From Anaerolineales bacterium (GTDB lineage Bacteria; Chloroflexota; Anaerolineae; Anaerolineales; UBA4823), in NCBI GenBank assembly GCA_020853835.1, contig JADYYC010000192.1:1-11509 (forward strand): a stretch of 11,509 nt of DNA. Direction: 5' to 3'. Positions 6,557 through 11,509 of the stretch are shown here, piece after piece (position 1 is the stretch's first letter; every line of letters starts with the position of its first letter). The notes beneath the pieces are model-generated. The model saw nothing but the letters and a program-made list of their open reading frames with translations, was not told where the DNA came from and did no database searches. The translations under genes and the position numbers were made by a program.

Positions 6557-6705
6557 CTCCCGCCCCAGGCGGGAGATATCGTGCTGACCAGAGGCCTTCA
6601 TTAAAAAAGGCCGACAATTCACACGCTTTCAGACCAGGCGGTGCGTCCGGACCCCGGTGCTGCGTTGGGTAGAAGAAAGCGGAGGAAAAACGCAAAGGAG
6701 TAAGA
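6557..6705 (+). promoter_or_regulatory. Structured 5' leader of rpsB, candidate autoregulatory element
   Basis: Visible pairings, in order: CTCCCGCC (6557-6564) with GGCGGGAG (6568-6575), loop CCA; GGCCTT (6593-6598) with AAGGCC (6607-6612); CGCTTTC (6624-6630) with GAAAGCG (6675-6681), 7 bp; and TGCGTT (6661-6666) with AACGCA (6689-6694). The last two cross, so they would form a pseudoknot or exclude each other. The last reaches the Shine-Dalgarno sequence AAAGGAG (6694-6700). S2 binding to its own leader is known in other bacteria; a similar role here is inference. Confidence 0.4.
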
Positions 6706-7695
6706 ATGACAATCATTTCCATGAAGGCGCTTCTGGAGAGCGGTGTTCATTTTGGGCATCGAACGCACAAATGGCACCCCGCCATGAAGCCGTACATTTT
6801 CACCGAACGAAACAGCATCCATATCATCGATCTCCAAAAGACCGTCAAAGCCCTCCAACAGGTTTACAACCTTGTGCGTGATACGGTGGCGGAAGGCGGG
6901 ACCGTGCTCTTCGTTGGCACCAAACGCCAGGCGCAGGAGACCATCCAGGAAGAAGCCCTCCGGGCGGGAATGCCGTATGTGACCGTGCGCTGGCTGGGCG
7001 GCATGCTGACCAACTGGCGCACAATTCGGGCCCGTGTCAACGAGCTCGAACGGCTGGAACGCATGCGCGAGCGGGGCGACTTCGGGCGGGTGACCAAGAA
7101 AGAGGCGCTGATGCTAAGCCGCGAGATCGAGCGTCTCGAGACCTTGCTGAGCGGCATCCGCAACCTGAACGATCTTCCGAACCTGCTCTTCGTGGTTGAC
7201 GTGCGCCGGGAGGCGACCGCCATTCACGAGGCGAACCTGCTCAACATCCCTGTTTTGGCGCTGGTCGACACCAACTGCGACCCCCGCAACGTGGATTACG
7301 TAATCCCCTCCAATGATGATGCAATCCGGGCTATCAAGCTGCTGGTGTCGAAGATCGCCGACGCAGCCATTGAAGGCAAAGCCATGCGCAAGGACCTGCC
7401 TGAAGAGGCCCTCGCCCCCAGCCGGGTCGCCATGCCGGGGGTGGAAGAACCCGAGCTTTCTGATGAAGAACTGCTGGGCGCGGCTACTTTGGCAAAGATC
7501 TCCGCCCGCCTGCCAGCGATAGAAGAAGCAGTGGAAGAAGAGGTTGAGGACCTTGAAGAGGCGGAAGCAATTGAAGAATTAGAGGCCCTCGAAGCTGAGG
7601 TTGAAGAAATCGAGGAAGAGATCCTTGATGAAATTGAGCACGAGCCGGAAGCTGTCGACCAGGAAGCAGTAGAAGATGAAATCGAGGCAGAATAG
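6706..7695 (+). CDS. rpsB: Small ribosomal subunit protein uS2 with long acidic C-terminal extension
   Basis: S2 joins the 30S subunit late in assembly, on the solvent side, and helps recruit S1. Residues 1-228 are a clear uS2 domain: MKALLESGVHFGHRTHKWHP at 6-25, GTVLFVGTKRQAQ (65-77), WLGGMLTNWRTI (96-107), LPNLLFVVDVRREATAI (157-173) and IPVLALVDTNCDP (181-193). At 329 residues it is much longer than the 241 of E. coli. The excess is a C-terminal tail; residues 271-329 hold 32 Glu/Asp and no Lys or Arg. The start has AAAGGAG 5 nt upstream. It is followed 2 nt later by tsf, so the two are almost certainly cotranslated. Confidence 0.97.
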   Translation: MTIISMKALLESGVHFGHRTHKWHPAMKPYIFTERNSIHIIDLQKTVKALQQVYNLVRDTVAEGGTVLFVGTKRQAQETIQEEALRAGMPYVTVRWLGGMLTNWRTIRARVNELERLERMRERGDFGRVTKKEALMLSREIERLETLLSGIRNLNDLPNLLFVVDVRREATAIHEANLLNIPVLALVDTNCDPRNVDYVIPSNDDAIRAIKLLVSKIADAAIEGKAMRKDLPEEALAPSRVAMPGVEEPELSDEELLGAATLAKISARLPAIEEAVEEEVEDLEEAEAIEELEALEAEVEEIEEEILDEIEHEPEAVDQEAVEDEIEAE

Positions 7696-7697
7696 AA

Positions 7698-8300
7698 ATG
7701 GCAATCAGCACTGAGCAGATCAAAGAATTGCGCGAGATGACCGGCGCGGGCATCCTGGAATGCCGCAAGGCGCTCGAGAACGCGGACGGGGATATCCAGA
7801 AAGCGGTTGATTTCCTGCGCGAGAAGGGACTGGCCACAGCCGCAAAACGGGCGGACCGCGCCGCGTCTGAAGGCGTGGTGGAACTTTATTCACACGGCAA
7901 CGGACGGGTGGGCGTCGCGGTTGAAGTCAACTGCGAAACGGATTTCGTAGGGCACTCGGAGGCCTTTCGTACGTTTGCCCACGAAGTCGCTTTGCAGATC
8001 GCCGCTTCCGCTCCAAAGTTCATCAAGGTCGAAGACATCCCCGAGGCGGTGCTCAACCACGAACGGGAGATCGCCCGCAACCGGGCCAGGGAAGAGGGTA
8101 AGCCAGAGGCGGCCTTTGACAAGATTGTCGAAGGACGGATCGAAAAATTCAAAGACGAGGTTGCGCTGCTGCGCCAGCCGTATATTCGGGATGAATCGAT
8201 TACGGTCGAACAGCTTTTGCTCCAGAATGTCGCCGCAATCGGTGAGAATATCGTGATCCGGCGGTTTGTCCGCTGGGAACTGGGCGAAAGTATAGACTGA
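7698..8300 (+). CDS. tsf: Elongation factor Ts, short form
   Basis: EF-Ts is the nucleotide-exchange factor that releases GDP from EF-Tu. The 200-residue product has the N-terminal UBA-like domain with MTGAGILECRKAL (14-26) and AVDFLREKGL (36-45). The core carries NCETDFV at 78-84, whose Asp-Phe pair inserts into EF-Tu. It ends IRRFVRWELGESID. At 200 residues it is the short type, as in Thermus, lacking the second core repeat and coiled coil of the 283-residue E. coli protein. Only AA separates it from the rpsB stop. Its nearest Shine-Dalgarno-like GAGG (7684-7687) lies inside the S2 acidic-tail codons, so translational coupling to rpsB is likely. Confidence 0.96.
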   Translation: MAISTEQIKELREMTGAGILECRKALENADGDIQKAVDFLREKGLATAAKRADRAASEGVVELYSHGNGRVGVAVEVNCETDFVGHSEAFRTFAHEVALQIAASAPKFIKVEDIPEAVLNHEREIARNRAREEGKPEAAFDKIVEGRIEKFKDEVALLRQPYIRDESITVEQLLLQNVAAIGENIVIRRFVRWELGESID

Positions 8301-8314
8301 ACGGACTGAGATAT

Positions 8315-8344
8315 AAAGCCAACCTGAGAGGTTGGCTTTTTTTT
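8315..8344 (+). terminator. Intrinsic terminator between tsf and pyrH
   Basis: AAAGCCAACCT (8315-8325) pairs with AGGTTGGCTTT (8329-8339) around GAG, and the run of T continues to 8344. It lies 14 nt after tsf and only 6 nt before the pyrH Shine-Dalgarno sequence. No promoter fits between it and pyrH, so read-through probably feeds the downstream genes at a reduced level. Confidence 0.92.
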
Positions 8345-8360
8345 ACCTCTGGAGGGTTAT

Positions 8361-9080
8361 GTGGAAAGACAATTGAAGTACAAACGCATTTTGCTCAAGC
8401 TGAGCGGAGAGTCGCTTGCGGGCGAGAGTGGGTTTGGGATCGATCCCGAACAGGCTGAGAATATTGCCATGCGTGTCAAAGAGGTCCATGAGATGGGGGT
8501 GGATGTGGCGATTGTGATCGGGGGCGGGAACCTCTGGCGCGGCCGCAGCGGTCTGGATCGCGGTATGGATCGCGCGACCGCCGATTACATGGGCATGCTC
8601 GCGACGGTGATGAACGCGCTCGCTCTGATGGATGCGATGGAGCGCATGGGCCTTTACACCCGTGTCCAATCTGCGGTCGAGATGCATGCTGTTGCGGAGC
8701 CTTATATCCGCCGCCGCGCGATCCGCCACCTCGAAAAAGGGCGGGTGGTGATCCTGGGAGGTGGAACGGGCAACCCTTATTTCTCCACAGACACCGCCGC
8801 CGCGCTGCGAGCGATGGAAATTGGCGCAGACGTGCTCATTAAAGAAACCAAGGTTGATGGCGTGTACGACTCGGACCCGCTGCAAAATGCAGATGCAGTG
8901 CTCTTCGATCACCTGACTTACATCGAGTTCCTCAACCGCCGTCTGACCGTGATGGACAGTACGGCAATTTCTCTCTGCATGGATAACAACCTCCCTATTA
9001 TGGTGCTCAATCTGTGGGATCCGGATGCTTTGTGCCGAGCTCTGTATGGCGAGCACGTTGGAACGCTTGTGACAGCCTGA
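8361..9080 (+). CDS. pyrH: UMP kinase (uridylate kinase)
   Basis: The enzyme phosphorylates UMP to UDP with ATP, feeding pyrimidine nucleotide, RNA and cell-wall precursor synthesis; the bacterial form is a hexamer of the amino-acid-kinase fold. The 239-residue product begins YKRILLKLSGESLAG (7-21), then VIGGGNLWRGR (52-62), the UMP-pocket region MGMLATVMNALAL (77-89), GGGTGNPYFSTDTAAALRA (133-151) and KETKVDGVYDSDP (161-173), all typical. The start is GTG at 8361, with GGAGGG at 8351-8356; the ATG at 8359 is out of frame and stops at once. It comes directly after the tsf terminator and is followed by a 111-bp gap before frr. Confidence 0.97.
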   Translation: MERQLKYKRILLKLSGESLAGESGFGIDPEQAENIAMRVKEVHEMGVDVAIVIGGGNLWRGRSGLDRGMDRATADYMGMLATVMNALALMDAMERMGLYTRVQSAVEMHAVAEPYIRRRAIRHLEKGRVVILGGGTGNPYFSTDTAAALRAMEIGADVLIKETKVDGVYDSDPLQNADAVLFDHLTYIEFLNRRLTVMDSTAISLCMDNNLPIMVLNLWDPDALCRALYGEHVGTLVTA

Positions 9081-9191
9081 AATAGACCCTTTCCTCTCTT
9101 TGCATTTTCGGGTATCCTTTAACGCAGCTCCGACGATATTTGCCTGCGTGCTGCCATTGTTTTCAACTGATCTTTATCTGGAGGCGTCATT

Positions 9192-9761
9192 ATGGAGGCA
9201 TCGATGCTTAAAGATGTGTATAAAGAAGCCGAGGATCGCATGAAAGGCGCGGTCCTTTCCCTGGAGGACGATTTATCTGGCATTCGAACCGGGCGCGCCA
9301 ACCCGGCTTTGGTGGAGAAATTATCTGTCGAGTATTACGGGTCGCCAACGCCGCTTGTGCAGTTAGCTACCATCAGCGTGCCAGAGCCAAGGACGATTCT
9401 GATCCGACCGTTCGATGCAGCGACGTTGAAGACGATCGAGCGCAGCATTTTGGCCTCGGACCTGGGTCTGACGCCAAACAATGACGGAAAACAGATCCGC
9501 CTGAACCTGCCCCCGCTGACAGAAGAGCGGCGCAGAGATTTGGTGAAAGTCGTCCACAACCGTCTGGAAGAGGCGCGCGTCGCCGTCCGCAATGTCCGCC
9601 GGGATATGATCAAAGACCTGCGCGAATTTGAGCAAGAAAAGCTGATCTCGGAAGACGATCTAAAGCGCGGAGAAGAAGAGCTGCAAAAGATCACCGACAA
9701 CTTTGTGGTCGAGATCGGCCAGGTTGGAGAAAAAAAAGAAAAGGAGATCCTGGAGGTTTAA
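9192..9761 (+). CDS. frr: Ribosome recycling factor
   Basis: RRF splits the post-termination ribosome together with EF-G. The 189-residue product matches the family: the three-helix-bundle segment LSGIRTGRANPALVE (28-42), the small domain with VEYYGSPTPLVQLA, ASDLGLTPNNDGKQIRL, the signature LPPLTEERRRDLVK (near 110-123) and EEARVAVRNVRRD. Two starts are both well placed: ATG 9192 with GGAGG 7 nt upstream, and ATG 9204 with GGAGG 5 nt upstream. The second Shine-Dalgarno overlaps the first start codon. Starting at 9204 gives 185 residues, the E. coli length. The 111-bp gap from pyrH shows no convincing promoter. Confidence 0.96.
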   Translation: MEASMLKDVYKEAEDRMKGAVLSLEDDLSGIRTGRANPALVEKLSVEYYGSPTPLVQLATISVPEPRTILIRPFDAATLKTIERSILASDLGLTPNNDGKQIRLNLPPLTEERRRDLVKVVHNRLEEARVAVRNVRRDMIKDLREFEQEKLISEDDLKRGEEELQKITDNFVVEIGQVGEKKEKEILEV

Positions 9762-9782
9762 ATAAATTTCGCAGGATACGAA

Positions 9783-10523
9783 ATGGAACCGATAGATCAA
9801 AACGATTTACCGGAAATCGTCCCGACCCACATAGCCATTATCATGGATGGCAATGGGCGCTGGGCGCTGGCGAGGGGATTGCCGCGCCTGGCCGGTCACC
9901 GCGCCGGAACCGAGAACTTACGCCGGGTGATCGAAGCCTGTATCGAGTTTGGCATCCAATACCTCACGATTTATGCTTTTTCGACGGAGAACTGGGGCAG
10001 GCCGCAGGAAGAAGTGCAGGGCCTGATGAAAATTTTTGAGGATGTGATCGACCGCGAGCTCCAGGAATTACACGATCAAGGCGTCCAGCTCCGGCACATC
10101 GGACGCCTGGACCAACTGGATCCTGTGTTTCAAGAAAAAGTGCTTCATGCCCTGGAGTATACGCGCCATAACCGCCGTCTGGTTTTGGTAGTGGCTATGA
10201 ATTACGGCGGGAGAGACGAGATCGTCAACGCGATCCAGCGCATGATACAGGATGGCGTCTCGGCAGATGAGGTGGATTACGACCTGGTCAGCAAGTACTT
10301 GTTCACCGCCGGCGTGCCAGACCCCGACCTGATCATCCGCACTTCGGGTGAGCTGCGCGGCAGCAACTTCCTGATCTGGCAGGGCGCCTATTCGGAATGG
10401 TATTTCCCTCCGGTTTACTGGCCCGATTTCGACAAAGATCAGCTTCGGTTGGCGTTGGAAGAATACAGTCACCGCGAAAGGCGGTATGGGCGAGTCGCAG
10501 CCGCAAAAGACGAACAATCTTGA
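9783..10523 (+). CDS. uppS: Isoprenyl transferase (undecaprenyl diphosphate synthase)
   Basis: A cis-prenyltransferase that extends farnesyl diphosphate with isopentenyl diphosphate to the C55 carrier lipid used for peptidoglycan and other surface polymers. In the 246-residue product the catalytic Asp22 is in IIMDGNGRWA (19-28), Arg35 and His39 in RLAGHRAG, and Asn70-Trp71 and Arg73 in FSTENWGRP. RTSGELRGSNFLIWQ (186-200) and GAYSEWYF (201-208) hold the diphosphate-binding Arg residues and the metal-binding Glu205. Length and motifs suggest a normal enzyme; product chain length cannot be read from sequence. The start follows AGGA by about 6 nt and lies 21 nt after frr. Its last 38 bp overlap cdsA. 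Confidence 0.95.
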   Translation: MEPIDQNDLPEIVPTHIAIIMDGNGRWALARGLPRLAGHRAGTENLRRVIEACIEFGIQYLTIYAFSTENWGRPQEEVQGLMKIFEDVIDRELQELHDQGVQLRHIGRLDQLDPVFQEKVLHALEYTRHNRRLVLVVAMNYGGRDEIVNAIQRMIQDGVSADEVDYDLVSKYLFTAGVPDPDLIIRTSGELRGSNFLIWQGAYSEWYFPPVYWPDFDKDQLRLALEEYSHRERRYGRVAAAKDEQS

Positions 10524-11340
10524 AGATTTGATAAAGCGCGTCCGGGTTGTGCTGGTCCTGCTCCCCATTGGATTCGTCGCAAACTATCTGGGAGGATGGG
10601 TCTTCAGTTTATTCGTCGCGCTGATCATTGGCGTGGCGGCCTATGAGTATGCGCTGCTGTTCCGAGCCGGCGGTTTGCGCCCCGCGCTGGCGCTTGCCGT
10701 CGGCGCTTCCGTTACAATGGTGATCGGGCAGAGCCTGTATGGGTTCGAGCTCACTTTGCTCATCCTCACGCTGAGCGTCTTGACCTCCCTGGTGCACCAT
10801 TTATTCGATTACGAACGTGGGCGTGATCAGGCCGCGACGGATTTTGCGATCACTGTTTCCGCCATGATTTACATTGGCTGGCTCGGATCATTTTTCGTCT
10901 CTCTTCGCAACCTGCCGGAGGGGTTTTGGTGGGTGATGATTGTGCTCCCGGCGGTTTGGCTGGCGGACATGGCCGGCTATATTTTCGGGAAAAGGTTTGG
11001 CCGGCACAAAATGACAGTCCGGCTGAGCCCGAATAAGTCCTGGGAGGGTTACTTGGCCGGCATCCTGGTGGCCGCGCCGGGAACGGCCCTGCTGGTCATG
11101 CTCTGGCAGGCGCTGGGAGCCGGCAAAGGCATCGCCCCCTGGGAAGGCGCGCTGCTCGGAGGTCTTCTAGCTTTGCTGACCATCTTTGGAGACCTGGGAG
11201 AGAGCATGATCAAGCGCCAGGTCGGCGCGAAAGATTCAGGCCAGTTACTGCCGGGTCACGGCGGGGTGTTCGATCGAATCGATTCCTGGCTGTGGGGCGG
11301 GGCGATCGGTTACTACCTTATCACGACGTTCTTCCAGTGA
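10486..11340 (+). CDS. cdsA: Phosphatidate cytidylyltransferase (CDP-diglyceride synthase)
   Basis: An integral membrane enzyme that makes CDP-diacylglycerol from phosphatidic acid and CTP, the branch point of phospholipid synthesis. The 284-residue product has about seven or eight hydrophobic segments, the first near 20-50. DMAGYIFGKRFG (161-172) and SPNKSWEGYLAG (181-192) are conserved-type cytosolic segments. The C-terminal family signature spans 240-266: SMIKR, then KDSG, PGHGG and FDRID, with Asp263 and Asp266 of the catalytic region. ATG 10486 (AAAGG 4 nt upstream) overlaps the uppS end by 38 bp in another frame, implying translational coupling. A later non-ATG start is possible but lacks a clear site. 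Confidence 0.94.
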   Translation: MGESQPQKTNNLEDLIKRVRVVLVLLPIGFVANYLGGWVFSLFVALIIGVAAYEYALLFRAGGLRPALALAVGASVTMVIGQSLYGFELTLLILTLSVLTSLVHHLFDYERGRDQAATDFAITVSAMIYIGWLGSFFVSLRNLPEGFWWVMIVLPAVWLADMAGYIFGKRFGRHKMTVRLSPNKSWEGYLAGILVAAPGTALLVMLWQALGAGKGIAPWEGALLGGLLALLTIFGDLGESMIKRQVGAKDSGQLLPGHGGVFDRIDSWLWGGAIGYYLITTFFQ

Positions 11341-11367
11341 CAGTCAGCTGGCTGGCTCTCTATGGGG

Positions 11368-11389
11368 GCGTGCAAACGCGATTTTTTTT
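11368..11389 (+). terminator. Probable intrinsic terminator after cdsA
   Basis: GCGT (11368-11371) pairs with ACGC (11376-11379) around a GCAA tetraloop, a stable GNRA type. GA and eight T (11382-11389) follow. The stem is short, so efficiency is uncertain, but the position 27 nt after the cdsA stop and just before a new promoter fits an operon end. Confidence 0.45.
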
Positions 11390-11396
11390 ACTCAGA

Positions 11397-11425
11397 TTGA
11401 CAGCCCATAAACCTCATGGTATGAT
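11397..11425 (+). promoter_or_regulatory. Near-consensus promoter for the riboswitch-controlled transcript
   Basis: TTGACA (11397-11402), exactly 17 bp, then TATGAT (11420-11425), with TGG directly before it as an extended -10. This is the best promoter in the window. Transcription should begin near 11432, about 25 nt before the SAM-I aptamer. Confidence 0.85.
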
Positions 11426-11454
11426 TGCTGCCATCAATTAAATAAGCCCCTTAG

Positions 11455-11509
<55 letters not shown>

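Noticed and set aside
8343..9056. A 237-codon open frame antisense to pyrH
   Set aside because: It mirrors the pyrH codon pattern, is rich in His/Arg/Val with no motif, and has no start signal.

Overview
This window looks like a chromosomal housekeeping segment from a free-living, GC-rich bacterium. The style of several proteins suggests Chloroflexota, probably class Anaerolineae: a HlyD-like adaptor with an 'IGATGLVR…TSGTVE' N-terminus, a GltD-like flavoprotein standing alone, a BirA without a DNA-binding domain, and an S2 with a long acidic tail. That placement is inference from protein character; no phylogenetic marker was compared. There are no insertion sequences, phage genes, CRISPR arrays, tRNAs or rRNAs.

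Left part (1-2620): a HlyD/RND-type membrane-fusion adaptor gene runs leftward off the edge. It is divergent from a 479-residue GltD/NfnL-type Fe-S flavoprotein whose gene ends at a strong intrinsic terminator. The shared 295-bp intergenic region holds a perfect CRP-type palindrome (TGTGA-N6-TCACA).

Middle (2620-6350): gyrA, with a consensus -10 and a structured leader of about 140 nt, faces a two-gene leftward unit, birA followed by a 68-residue single-span membrane protein. The stop codons of gyrA and the small gene overlap. birA appears to be transcribed leaderless or nearly so.

Right part (6350-11340): the widely conserved translation/envelope cluster rpsB-tsf-pyrH-frr-uppS-cdsA, all rightward. 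It joins ribosome assembly (S2), elongation (EF-Ts), ribosome recycling (RRF), pyrimidine nucleotide supply (UMP kinase), the undecaprenyl carrier for cell-wall synthesis (UppS) and phospholipid precursor synthesis (CdsA). A strong terminator between tsf and pyrH probably separates the highly expressed translation pair from the rest. dxr, often found in this cluster, is not in the window.

Right edge (11341-11509): a weak terminator, then a near-consensus promoter (TTGACA-N17-TATGAT with extended -10) driving a SAM-I (S-box) riboswitch cut by the window end. The controlled gene, probably for methionine or SAM metabolism, lies outside.

I found no convincing undescribed multi-gene system. The points most worth following are regulatory: the rpsB leader with a possible pseudoknot at its ribosome-binding site, the gyrA leader, the CRP-like operator, and the conserved-looking small membrane protein next to birA.
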